Source: Bacillota bacterium (GTDB taxonomy: Bacteria; Bacillota; Clostridia; Christensenellales; CAG-138). Taken from it: a stretch of 64,000 nucleotides of DNA. A program made the position numbers and the translations under genes. How positions within the stretch are numbered: position 1 is the first letter of the stretch; every line of letters begins with the position of its first letter. The notes beneath the pieces were generated by a model. The model ran no database searches. It had not been told where the DNA came from and worked only from the letters and a program-made list of their open reading frames with translations. Positions 8,697-17,121 of the stretch are shown here, one piece after another. Location: positions 1 through 64,000 of the forward strand of contig JAEWYO010000023.1 in the NCBI GenBank assembly GCA_023395595.1, written 5' to 3'.

Positions 8697-9500
8697 TTGG
8701 ATTTCTTCGAAAACGGGTATGAGGGCTTTTGCGCGGCGGTGGACGCGACCGAAACGCCGGTGCTGTTTTGTGAACGCTTTGACGAGCACAGCAGCATCTG
8801 GAACTTCAACGAGCACTGCCACAACTGCATTGAGCTGATCTATTTTCTCTATGGTAACGCGCGGGTGATCACGGGCGGAACGAGTGTGCAAGCCTCGTTT
8901 TACGATATGATCGTCTACCCCAGAGGCAAACCGCATACCGAGAGCCTGCAATTTGACCATCATCAGGAGATCATTTGTCTCTGGGTGGATATTCCAGGGC
9001 TGGAGATTGGCGACATCATGCGCATTCAGGACAAGGATGCGCGGCTCAAATGGCTCATGGAGGCAATCCACGCGGAATATAAGAGCGCTTCGCCCAATCG
9101 TGCGTTGATCGATCACTTCGTCAAGAGCGTGATCCTGCTCATCGGACACTGCTATCTTGAAAAACAGACGCAGAACGACATGATCAGCCGCGTGATTCTC
9201 TATATGCAAGATCACTTGAGGGAGAGCATCAGCGTCCAGCAACTCGCCGACATGGTCTACGTCAGCAAATCGTACCTTAGCCGCGCATTCAAGCAAAAGA
9301 CAGGACTTTCCCTGATGGAATACCTCAACTCCCTCCGCATGGAGGCGGCAAAAGCGCTGCTTGCGGCAAGCAATATGAACACGGAAGAGATCGCCTATCG
9401 CGCGGGCTATCGCTCGACCAAGTTCTTCTATCGCGCGTTTCGTGCCTATACGGGAATGTCCACACGAGAATATCGTAAAAACGGGATCGATAACCGGTAA
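8697..9500 (+). CDS. AraC family transcriptional regulator
   Basis: A 267-residue regulator. Residues 1 to about 150 look like a cupin sensor domain (NEHCHNCIELIYFLYG, YPRGKPHTESL). The C-terminal 100 residues contain the two AraC helix-turn-helix motifs: SVQQLADMVYVSKSYLSRAF and EEIAYRAGYRSTKFFYRAF. Such proteins usually activate catabolic genes when their sugar is bound. The start is TTG at 8697, set 6 bases behind a strong AAAAGGAGAG ribosome binding site. It lies just upstream of the glycyl radical enzyme 2 operon, which it probably activates (inference). A terminator follows at 9533, so the target operon has its own promoter. Confidence 0.92.
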   Translation: MDFFENGYEGFCAAVDATETPVLFCERFDEHSSIWNFNEHCHNCIELIYFLYGNARVITGGTSVQASFYDMIVYPRGKPHTESLQFDHHQEIICLWVDIPGLEIGDIMRIQDKDARLKWLMEAIHAEYKSASPNRALIDHFVKSVILLIGHCYLEKQTQNDMISRVILYMQDHLRESISVQQLADMVYVSKSYLSRAFKQKTGLSLMEYLNSLRMEAAKALLAASNMNTEEIAYRAGYRSTKFFYRAFRAYTGMSTREYRKNGIDNR

Positions 9501-9532
9501 AATGGTTCACAATAGTATACGTTTCAGACACG

Positions 9533-9559
9533 AAAAACGGTTTTAGGACCGTTTTTTTT
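9533..9559 (+). terminator. Intrinsic terminator behind the AraC gene
   Basis: 9-bp stem AAAAACGGT with its complement, 6-base loop, and a run of eight Ts that begins inside the stem. Confidence 0.85.
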
Positions 9560-9601
9560 GTGGTAGCATTCTTATAGAAACAAGCAGATTCATTCTATTC
9601 A

Positions 9602-9619
9602 TTGAAAGATCAATTTCAA
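9602..9619. promoter_or_regulatory. Inverted repeat upstream of glycyl radical enzyme 2
   Basis: TTGAAAGATCAATTTCAA: TTGAAA and TTTCAA separated by 6 bases, about 95 bases before the start codon. It shares the TTTCAA half-site with the site at 4224, so it may be an operator for the same regulator. Confidence 0.35.
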
Positions 9620-9712
9620 ACGAAACACAACAAAGATTCGAACACATAAAATTCAACATCGAAGATAAAATATCTAACCGTTTTACGCAAGAGTACAGCA
9701 AGGAATACAATC

Positions 9713-12067
9713 ATGAAAACCAAGCTCGATCAGTTACCACTGGGCAGTCGTGTTCAGTCTCTCAAACAAGTGATGTTTTCCGAGGAGCGGTTTGCGTCTG
9801 TGGAGCAGGCGAAAATCGTGACCGAGGTGTATCGCGCACACGCCGATCTGCCGCGCAATATCCTCCGCGCGCTGGCACTCAAAGAGGCACTTGAAAAAAT
9901 CGAAATTCGCATCACGGAAGGGGAACTCATCGTCGGGAACCGCACTACGGGCGTGCGCGCAGGTGTTATTTTCCCGGAGTCGGGATTAAGCTGGGTGGAT
10001 CGCGAGATCGAATCTCTGCCGACGCGCCCACAAGACCCGTTTCAGATTCGGCAGGAGGATGTAAAGGCGTTTCACGAAGACATCTTCCCATTCTGGAAGG
10101 GGAAGACGCTGGAGGATATTCTCGACGAGCGCATTGGTGGTGAAATGCGTGCCATCGGCAAGGTTGCAAAGATCAACCAGACCGACCATGCACAAGGGCA
10201 CATTTGTCCGAACACCGAGCGTTGGCTGAAGTATGGCCCAAGCGGACTCATTGCAGAAGCGAAAACCGAGCAGACAAAGCATCCGGAGAACGCCGCGTTT
10301 TATGAAGGACTGATCCTCTCGCTCGAAGGTGCTTGCCTGTTCATGCGCCGCTATGCCGCGCTTGCGCGTGAGATGGCGCAAACATCATCCCGCAAGGAAG
10401 AGCTGCTGGAGACTGCCAGCGTGTGCGACGCGCTGAGCCAGCGCGCGCCGGAGACGTTCCGTGAGGCGGTGCAGGCAAGCTGGTTTTTGTATGTGATTCT
10501 CCAAATGGAGAGCAATGCCTCTTCGTTTTCGCCCGGGCGGATGGATCAATATCTGTATCCGTATTATGAAAGGGACCTCGCTTCCGGCGTGCTGACGCAT
10601 GAATCTGCGCTGGAACTCATCGAATGCCTGTTTTTGAAATTCAATCAGATTGTATATCTCAGAAGCAGCGGCAGCGCGAAGTATTTCGCCGGATTCCCGA
10701 TTGGCTTTAACGTTGCCATCGGCGGGCAGAATGAGACAGGAACATCGGCGGAGAACGAACTCACGTTCCTCTTCCTCCGCGCACAGGAGCATCTGCTCCT
10801 GCCGCAGCCGAACCTCTCTGCGCGGGTGTTTGCGGGATCGAGCGAGCATTTTCTGTCGCGCTGCTCCGAAGTCGTCGGCAAAGGCAGCGGCATGCCACAG
10901 TTTTTCAACGACGAAGCGGTCATCCCCGCACTCAAGAGCAAGGGCATTTCCGACGAGGACGCGCGAAACTATGCCATCGTCGGCTGCGTGGAGCTCACCA
11001 CGATGGGGAATAACCTCGGGTGGAGCGACGCCGCGATGTTCAACCTTGTCAAAGCGCTGGAACTCGCGCTCAACGACGGCGTTTGCACACTAACCGGCAA
11101 GCAGATGGGCGCGCACACAGGCACGCTGAAAGACTTCGCCAAGTATGAAGATGTGATCTCTGCGCTGAATACGCAGATCGATTTCTTCTTTGAGCGCATG
11201 ATCCGCTGCTGTGAAGTGGTGGAACAGGCGCACGCGGAGCTGCTTCCCTCGCCGTTTCTCTCCTGCGTGATCGACGACTGCATGAAATCCGGCATCGACG
11301 TGACCGCCGGCGGCGCGCACTACAACCTCTCCGGCATACAGGCGATTCAGTGCGCCAATGTTGCCGATAGCCTCGCCGCGCTCAAGACGCTGGTGTACGA
11401 TGAGAAAATCGTGGATCGCGCAGAGCTGCATGCGGCACTGGTTGAGAATTATGCAAACGCGGAGCTGTTGCGCCTTCGGATGCTGAACAAAGCGCCGAAG
11501 TATGGAAACGACATCGAATGGGTGGATGCCATTGCCTTTGACTGGGCGCGGGACTTCGCCGAGCGGCTGAGCCGATACACCAACGTGCGCGGCGGCCCGT
11601 ACCAGATGGGGCTATACACCGTCTCCGCGCATGTGCCGATGGGACAAAACGTTGGCGCTACGCCGGACGGCAGGCTCGCCAAAGAACCGCTGGCGGACGG
11701 CGGCATGTCTCCCGTATACGGGCGGGACGCAAAGGGGCCAACTGCGGTGCTCAAGAGTGTTTCCCGCGTCAAGAGCGAATACGGCAGCAACGGCACGCTG
11801 CTGAACATGAAATTTCTGCCAAGTTTGTTTAAAACCGAGCTTGGTGTGGCGAAATTTGTGCGGTTGCTGCGCGCGTTTATCGAACTCAAGATCATTCACG
11901 TGCAGTTCAACGTCGTCAATCGGGACGATCTGCTCGCGGCGCAGAAGCAACCGGAGTTGTATAAGAGCCTGACCATCCGTGTGGCGGGATACACCGCGTA
12001 TTTCACGGAGCTTGCGCCGGATCTGCAACGGGAGATTATCGAACGCACGGAATTTGCGGATATATGA
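9713..12067 (+). CDS. Glycyl radical enzyme 2 (dehydratase-like)
   Basis: A 784-residue glycyl radical enzyme with the radical on Gly759 (RVAGYTAYF) and active-site Cys425/Glu427 in VGCVELT. Set against B12-independent glycerol dehydratase numbering, it keeps counterparts of His164 (His163 in QGHICPNT) and Asp447 (Asp439, exactly 14 residues after the Cys, in GWSDAAMFN). The counterpart of His281 is replaced: ESNASSFS has Ser270 where ESNGHS is usual. It is thus close to the diol dehydratases but with an altered substrate pocket. It starts a four-gene operon with its activase, a ROK-like protein and an AroE-like protein. It is clearly diverged from glycyl radical enzyme 1, so the two probably catalyse different steps or act on different substrates. 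Confidence 0.9.
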   Translation: MKTKLDQLPLGSRVQSLKQVMFSEERFASVEQAKIVTEVYRAHADLPRNILRALALKEALEKIEIRITEGELIVGNRTTGVRAGVIFPESGLSWVDREIESLPTRPQDPFQIRQEDVKAFHEDIFPFWKGKTLEDILDERIGGEMRAIGKVAKINQTDHAQGHICPNTERWLKYGPSGLIAEAKTEQTKHPENAAFYEGLILSLEGACLFMRRYAALAREMAQTSSRKEELLETASVCDALSQRAPETFREAVQASWFLYVILQMESNASSFSPGRMDQYLYPYYERDLASGVLTHESALELIECLFLKFNQIVYLRSSGSAKYFAGFPIGFNVAIGGQNETGTSAENELTFLFLRAQEHLLLPQPNLSARVFAGSSEHFLSRCSEVVGKGSGMPQFFNDEAVIPALKSKGISDEDARNYAIVGCVELTTMGNNLGWSDAAMFNLVKALELALNDGVCTLTGKQMGAHTGTLKDFAKYEDVISALNTQIDFFFERMIRCCEVVEQAHAELLPSPFLSCVIDDCMKSGIDVTAGGAHYNLSGIQAIQCANVADSLAALKTLVYDEKIVDRAELHAALVENYANAELLRLRMLNKAPKYGNDIEWVDAIAFDWARDFAERLSRYTNVRGGPYQMGLYTVSAHVPMGQNVGATPDGRLAKEPLADGGMSPVYGRDAKGPTAVLKSVSRVKSEYGSNGTLLNMKFLPSLFKTELGVAKFVRLLRAFIELKIIHVQFNVVNRDDLLAAQKQPELYKSLTIRVAGYTAYFTELAPDLQREIIERTEFADI

Positions 12068-12116
12068 TTGCCGCAAATGCACGCAAAACCAAGCAGAATT
12101 TGACTGGTAAACGCGT

Positions 12117-13013
12117 ATGATCACAGCCAATGTATTTGACATCAAGCGGTTTTCAATCAACGATGGTGACGGAATCCGCACGACGATCTTTCTCAAAGGT
12201 TGCCCGCTTGCCTGCAAATGGTGTCAAAATCCCGAGGGGTTGATCCCCGAAATCCGGCTCTGGTACGCGCGCAACATCTGCGTTGGCTGCAAGAGCTGTA
12301 TCGCAAGTTGTGAAGCAGTCGCGTTGTCCTGGGATGAGCGTGGGATTGCCATCAACCAAGATGCCTGCACACGCTGCGGTAAATGCGTCGTCGCCTGCCC
12401 GACAGGAGCAATCCGGTTTGATGCGCGGGAGATGACGGTTGAAGAAGCGGTGCAGGAGATCGAACGGGATCGCCCGTTTTACGGAACCGACGGTGGAGTG
12501 ACGCTCTCCGGCGGAGAATGCATGGCAAGCCCTGCTTTTTCCCTTGCCATCCTGCGCGCCTGCCGGGAACGCGGCATCAATACGCAGATCGAAACCAGCC
12601 TTTACGCGAGACAGGATACGGTGGACGCGTTTGCCGAGGCAGCGGATCGCATCATCGCGGACATCAAGCTCATCAATCCCGCGCGACACTTCCTCGCAAC
12701 CGGCGTGGACAACACGTTGATTCTGAGCAACATCCGATATCTGGCAAGAAAAGGCACCAAGCTGCTCCTTCGGGTGCCGCTGATTCCGGGATTTACGGAT
12801 GACGAGGAGAACATAAGCGGGATTGCGCAATTTGTTGCGTCGCTGGGACGCGAAATCCCGGTCGAACTGCTCAATTTCAACCCCATGTGCCGGGAAAAGT
12901 ATGAATCCCTGCGCGAACGATATGCATTTGAACCTGATGCGCGCGAACTTCCGCAGGAACGCGTGGATGCGCTCAAACAGATTTTGACCGATCACGGTCT
13001 AGTAGCAATGTAG
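12117..13013 (+). CDS. Glycyl radical enzyme activating enzyme (radical SAM)
   Basis: A 298-residue radical-SAM activase that cleaves S-adenosylmethionine to place the radical on the glycyl enzyme. The radical-SAM cluster motif CxxxCxxC is at Cys29, Cys33 and Cys36 (GCPLACKWCQNPEG). It is followed by an 8Fe-ferredoxin insert with CVGCKSCIASC and CTRCGKCVVACP, which is typical of activases of dehydratase-type enzymes and absent from PFL activase. The family motif GGVTLSGGECMAS is present. It follows glycyl radical enzyme 2 by 49 bp. It is the only activase in the window, so it may also serve enzyme 1 (inference). The ribosome binding site is weak. Confidence 0.94.
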   Translation: MITANVFDIKRFSINDGDGIRTTIFLKGCPLACKWCQNPEGLIPEIRLWYARNICVGCKSCIASCEAVALSWDERGIAINQDACTRCGKCVVACPTGAIRFDAREMTVEEAVQEIERDRPFYGTDGGVTLSGGECMASPAFSLAILRACRERGINTQIETSLYARQDTVDAFAEAADRIIADIKLINPARHFLATGVDNTLILSNIRYLARKGTKLLLRVPLIPGFTDDEENISGIAQFVASLGREIPVELLNFNPMCREKYESLRERYAFEPDARELPQERVDALKQILTDHGLVAM

Positions 13014-13027
13014 GATGGACACGACGG

Positions 13028-14791
13028 ATGAACACGAACATACAGGCGTTTCTTGACAAAGCCGCACGCGGCGAAACGGTTTATTTGCCGGATGTCCGGC
13101 GGGCGTTTGCCGGAGCGGAAAGCAGGATTCTCTGTGGCCTGAGCCTCGCCGTTGGCGGAAGCAAGCGCTGGGAAATCCGCGTTCCCGCCACAGAGGACGA
13201 AGCAGAAATTCGGTTTGTTCGTGAGTATTTTTACGCAACGCTTTACAACGTTCTTTCGACCTTTGGCGGCGCGCGCATGACGCTCTGCTTTGCAAAAGAC
13301 GATAGGCTTTCGAAACAACTTTGTGAAACGCTGGACAATGTGTTTCAAGTGCGTCTCCCCAAGAACGAGCGCAGTGGCTATGGCAAGTGCCTAAACGTGA
13401 CCGACCGCATCAATGCGGCAACGGGCAAGCCCGCGTTTTCATTCGTGCTCACACACGAGCCGCTGCCTAAATTACCCGCAGCGATGGAGCAGCATTCCGA
13501 CGCGGTTGTTGCCTGCCGGATGGCGGTTGCCAATGCGGAAAACGCAACCATTTGCGGCATCGATATCGGGGGAACGGACATCAAGGTGGTCGGTATCTCC
13601 GGCGGAAAGATCGTCGCGGTGAAGGAATACGACTGGTTCCCCGCCGAGATGACGAAGATAGAGCAGGTGATGGAGCCGGTTTTGCTCATGGCGCGCGTGG
13701 TGCGCGCGGCGATGTCCCTGCCCAACACGCCGGAAGCAGCCGCGCTCAAGGAGCAGATGCTCAAAAAAGGCGTTTCCAACGAGGCGATGCAGAGCGCGGT
13801 GGACACCTGCCGGACGATCTATGGTGAAGCGCCGCTGCTCGACGGAATCGGCGTTTGTTTCCCGGATGTGGTGATCGACGACCAGATCGTTGGCGGAGAA
13901 ACCTATAAAACGCGCGGAATACGCAATGCCTCGGCGGACTATGAAGTCGAATTTCGCAAGCTATCCTCGCTCCAAACTCTGTTGTTGGCGCAATGCAAGC
14001 CGCACGGCAAGGTGCATCTTTCCAATGATGGTTCTCTGGCCGCCTACACCGCGGCGGTGGAACTCGCGCATTCCGCGCAAGCGCAGAGCGTTGTCTCCGG
14101 CGTGTTTGCCCATACGCTTGGTACCGAGCTTGGCACGGGATGGATCGACGAAACGGGTGAAATCCCGCAGATTCCGCTGGAAGTGTACAACTGCATCATT
14201 GACCTTGGCAATCAACCCGCGCGCGCCTATCACGAACTTGACGCGCGCAGCGTGAATAACTTCAACACCGGGCTATCGGGTACGCTGCAAAAGTATTGCA
14301 GCCAGAGTGGTGCCTATCGCCTTGCGCTTCGTCTCTTTGAGAAGAAAGCGCCCGCACGATATGCCGAACTCTTTGACAAAGGATTTTTAGAGCAAACGAA
14401 CGGCGGCGTGTTTGTACGCCAAAAGCCGGACGATATGCGAAAGCCGCTCTTGGAGCACCTGATGCGGCTTGCGAGCGAAGGCGATGCAGCGGCGGAGGAA
14501 ATCTTCCGCGAGATTGGCGAATACCTCGCGGTTACGTTTGAAGAGTGCGAGTGGATGCTTGCTCCCAAGAGTCGTGAGAGGATTCTCTTTGGACGATTTG
14601 TCAAGCACAAGCGCTGCTTTGACCTAATGCAGGAGGGAGCCAACGCCCGTACACGCGTGCATTTTGTCGCGGGAGACGGCACACTCGCGTTCACGCCCGT
14701 AATGCTGGAACTCAAACACGATCCTGTCCACTCGGTGGCACAATTCGGTCAAGCGGTCGGCGCGGCATATTTCGCGGCATCCCAGCTATAA
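13028..14791 (+). CDS. ROK/ASKHA-fold kinase-like protein with an extra N-terminal domain
   Basis: A 587-residue protein. Residues about 175-400 carry ROK-like sugar kinase motifs: ICGIDIGGTDIKVVG with Asp179 in phosphate loop 1, GIGVCFPDVVIDD, SNDGSLAAYTA with a catalytic-type Asp334, and the second phosphate loop FAHTLGTELGTGWID. The ROK zinc motif CGCxxxGC is absent. The first about 172 residues (YLPDVRRAFAGAESRILCGLSLAVGG...) form a separate domain I do not recognise, and the C-terminal 150 residues are also longer than in normal ROK kinases. It begins 14 bp behind the activase and precedes the AroE-like gene. It is probably a kinase for the pathway substrate, but it could be a sensor. 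Its ribosome binding site is weak, which suggests translational coupling. Confidence 0.7.
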   Translation: MNTNIQAFLDKAARGETVYLPDVRRAFAGAESRILCGLSLAVGGSKRWEIRVPATEDEAEIRFVREYFYATLYNVLSTFGGARMTLCFAKDDRLSKQLCETLDNVFQVRLPKNERSGYGKCLNVTDRINAATGKPAFSFVLTHEPLPKLPAAMEQHSDAVVACRMAVANAENATICGIDIGGTDIKVVGISGGKIVAVKEYDWFPAEMTKIEQVMEPVLLMARVVRAAMSLPNTPEAAALKEQMLKKGVSNEAMQSAVDTCRTIYGEAPLLDGIGVCFPDVVIDDQIVGGETYKTRGIRNASADYEVEFRKLSSLQTLLLAQCKPHGKVHLSNDGSLAAYTAAVELAHSAQAQSVVSGVFAHTLGTELGTGWIDETGEIPQIPLEVYNCIIDLGNQPARAYHELDARSVNNFNTGLSGTLQKYCSQSGAYRLALRLFEKKAPARYAELFDKGFLEQTNGGVFVRQKPDDMRKPLLEHLMRLASEGDAAAEEIFREIGEYLAVTFEECEWMLAPKSRERILFGRFVKHKRCFDLMQEGANARTRVHFVAGDGTLAFTPVMLELKHDPVHSVAQFGQAVGAAYFAASQL

Positions 14792-14831
14792 CAATCTACA
14801 GAACACATCGGAATCGACGGAGGGTATATAT

Positions 14832-15692
14832 ATGAAAGAACAGAATTATCTGGATTGTCTGGTCGGCGTATTTGGACACCCGGCGGCGGAAAACCCCGGT
14901 GTGGTGATTCAGGAGGCGGCGTTTCGCGCGCTCGGCCTCAACCTCTGGCGCTTTCTGACAATTGACGTAGACCCGGACAAGCTGGAAGACGCGATCAAGG
15001 GGTTAAAAGCCTTCAAGATGCGCGGCATCAACTGCACGATTCCGCATAAGATCAATGTGATTCCATATCTGGACGAGCTCTCCGAGAGCGCGCGGCTGAT
15101 CGGCGCCGTGAACACCATCGTCAACACCGACGGCAAGCTATTCGGCGAGAATACGGACGGCAAAGGCTTTATGGAGTCGCTGGAGCAAAACGGGGTGAAC
15201 CCGAAGGGCAAGAAGATCGTCATCCTCGGCGCGGGAGGAGCTGCACGCGCGGTTAGCGTGGAGCTTTCACTTGCGGGTGCGGGCAGCATCACCATCGTGA
15301 ACCGCCCGGAGGACGCGCACCTGGCAAAGAGCCTTCAGGAGTTGCTGGATCGCATCATGCCGAACAATGCGTTCGTCACGTGGGATCATACCTTCGCGGT
15401 GCCCGCGGACACGGACATTCTCGTGAACGCCACGTCGATCGGACTCTATCCCAACGTGGACGACATCCCGAATATCGACCTTGACACGATTCTGCCGACG
15501 ATGTTTGTGCAGGACGTGATCCCGAATCCCGCGATCACGCCGTTTTTACGCGCGGCCCAAGCGCGCGGCGCACGTTGGAACACCGGCACGGGTATGCTGA
15601 TCAATCAGGCTGCGTTGAACATCGAGATGTGGACGGGACTCAAACCCGACAAGAGTGTGATGCTCAAAGCGTTGCAGGAGGCGCTGAGCTAA
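14832..15692 (+). CDS. Shikimate dehydrogenase-like NAD(P)-dependent oxidoreductase
   Basis: A 286-residue protein of AroE length and layout. Conserved: catalytic Lys73 in NCTIPHK, Asp109 in ENTDGKGF, the nucleotide loop VILGAGGAARAV, NATSIG, and GTGMLINQAALNIEMWTG near the end. The AroE N-terminal motif GxPxxHSxSPxxHN, whose two Ser bind the shikimate carboxylate, reads GHPAAENPGVVIQE here: the Ser positions are Asn21 and Gly23. It therefore probably oxidises or reduces a ring hydroxyl of a molecule other than shikimate. It is the last gene of the glycyl radical enzyme 2 operon and not near other aromatic amino-acid genes. RBS GGAGGG is strong. Confidence 0.85.
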   Translation: MKEQNYLDCLVGVFGHPAAENPGVVIQEAAFRALGLNLWRFLTIDVDPDKLEDAIKGLKAFKMRGINCTIPHKINVIPYLDELSESARLIGAVNTIVNTDGKLFGENTDGKGFMESLEQNGVNPKGKKIVILGAGGAARAVSVELSLAGAGSITIVNRPEDAHLAKSLQELLDRIMPNNAFVTWDHTFAVPADTDILVNATSIGLYPNVDDIPNIDLDTILPTMFVQDVIPNPAITPFLRAAQARGARWNTGTGMLINQAALNIEMWTGLKPDKSVMLKALQEALS

Positions 15693-15977
15693 GAGACGGC
15701 TAAACTTGCTTAAGAACACAAGTTACACAGCAAGAATAGAAATGTATCTGGCAATTTTAACATATAACATGTCTTGTATTGGTGATAGGATCAGATGAAA
15801 CAACACATATCTCAACCATTTGATCTGGCACCAAGCATCAAAACAGCAAAATAGAAAATTCGAATCATCATCCCCCAAAACACCCTTGCGCTGCTTGCGC
15901 ATGAATTACGGAATAAGCGGACAACACGAAAAGCAATTTTGTGTGGTTTGCTTAAATAAAAGGAGGAAGAAAACAGA

Positions 15978-16949
15978 ATGTACAAAAAGATTCTCGTACT
16001 GCTCCTGGCACTCATGATGGTTGTTGGCGTGTTTGCCTGCAAGCCCGCTGCAACGACGGCCCCCGCCGCATCCGCGGACGGTGCCAAGACCTACAAAGCC
16101 GCGTTTATCACGCAGGCGCTCTCCAACGAGTCGCAGGCCTATGCATGGAAACAGTTCCAGCAATACTGCGGCGAATACGGCTTCACCATGGACGTGTTCG
16201 AAGGACAGAACGACGTTCAGAACGAGGCGAAAGCGGTCAGCACCTGCATCGCGCAGGGCTATGACGCCATCTTCATCAACCCGAGCGACATCAACGCGAT
16301 CGTCCCAAGCCTGATGGAAGCAAAAGATGCCGGTGTCATCGTCGGCATGTTCTCCTCGGACCTCCCCGCGGAATCGCAGCAGTATCGTGATTTCTTCTGC
16401 GGCGTTGACGACACCATGGCCGGTCAGACCGCTGCCAAGGCGTTCATCGATCATTTCCCGGATGGCGCTACCATCGTCGAAGTCGGCGGCCAGGCTGGCC
16501 ACGATGCACAGATCAAGCGTCACGATGGCTTCGTCAAAGGCATCGAAGGCAGCAAGATCAACCTGCTCGACTCCCAGAACTGCTCCGGTTGGGTCACCGC
16601 GGACGCGATGGCCATCATGGAAGACTTCATCGTGAAGTACGGCGACAAGATTCAGGGCGTGTTCTGCCATTGGGACAACGGTGCCACCGGCATCATCGAA
16701 GCCCTCAAGAACGCGAACATGAAGGATGTTTACCTCGTAGCAGTCGATGGCTGCCGCGCGGGCTATGACCAGGTCAAAGCCGGCACGCAGAGCGTATCCA
16801 TCGGCCAGAGCTTCACCAACATGGCGATCCAGAGCCTCAAGTGCGCCCAGGCAAAGCTTGCGGGTCAGGCATTTGAAGCAGTCAACTTCATCCCGCTGGA
16901 TACCGTCACCAAGGAAAACGTGGAAACCCTCCCGTATCCGGAATGGTAA
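15978..16949 (+). CDS. Sugar ABC transporter substrate-binding lipoprotein (CUT2 family)
   Basis: A 323-residue periplasmic-binding-protein type I of the RbsB/MglB kind, which captures a sugar outside the cell and delivers it to the permeases. An N-terminal lipoprotein signal peptide is clear: MYKKILVLLLALMMVVGVFAC with Cys21 as the lipidated residue. A Thr/Ala-rich linker follows, then the ligand domain (AFITQALSNESQAYAWKQFQQY, INPSDINAIVPSL, ILDTVTKENV-like end). RBS AAAGGAGG is excellent. It lies 285 bp behind the AroE-like gene and 172 bp before the ATPase gene. The transporter completes the catabolic locus and should import its substrate. Confidence 0.93.
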   Translation: MYKKILVLLLALMMVVGVFACKPAATTAPAASADGAKTYKAAFITQALSNESQAYAWKQFQQYCGEYGFTMDVFEGQNDVQNEAKAVSTCIAQGYDAIFINPSDINAIVPSLMEAKDAGVIVGMFSSDLPAESQQYRDFFCGVDDTMAGQTAAKAFIDHFPDGATIVEVGGQAGHDAQIKRHDGFVKGIEGSKINLLDSQNCSGWVTADAMAIMEDFIVKYGDKIQGVFCHWDNGATGIIEALKNANMKDVYLVAVDGCRAGYDQVKAGTQSVSIGQSFTNMAIQSLKCAQAKLAGQAFEAVNFIPLDTVTKENVETLPYPEW

Positions 16950-16979
16950 ACTCGAACCAACCATAATGCGAAAAGGCCT

Positions 16980-17005
16980 GCCCGGCTCTCTTGCGGGAGC
17001 CGGGC
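16980..17005 (+). promoter_or_regulatory. Intercistronic hairpin behind the binding-protein gene
   Basis: Perfect 9-bp GC-rich stem GCCCGGCTC with its complement and an 8-base loop, without a following T run. Such hairpins between binding-protein and ATPase genes usually stabilise the upstream message or partly stop transcription, giving an excess of binding protein. Confidence 0.55.
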
Positions 17006-17121
17006 GGTCTTCCACTATTGCTTGCAAGGAAAAACGCGCGCCGCGTATGCCGCCGCCCTCTTGTGGAATGAAGAGGGGGAAGAGGCGGAACGCGGAGCGA
17101 TATTGAAAGGGGAAAAGACGG

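Noticed and set aside
14832..15692. Biosynthetic shikimate dehydrogenase (aroE)
   Set aside because: The two carboxylate-binding serines are replaced and the gene is in a sugar operon.
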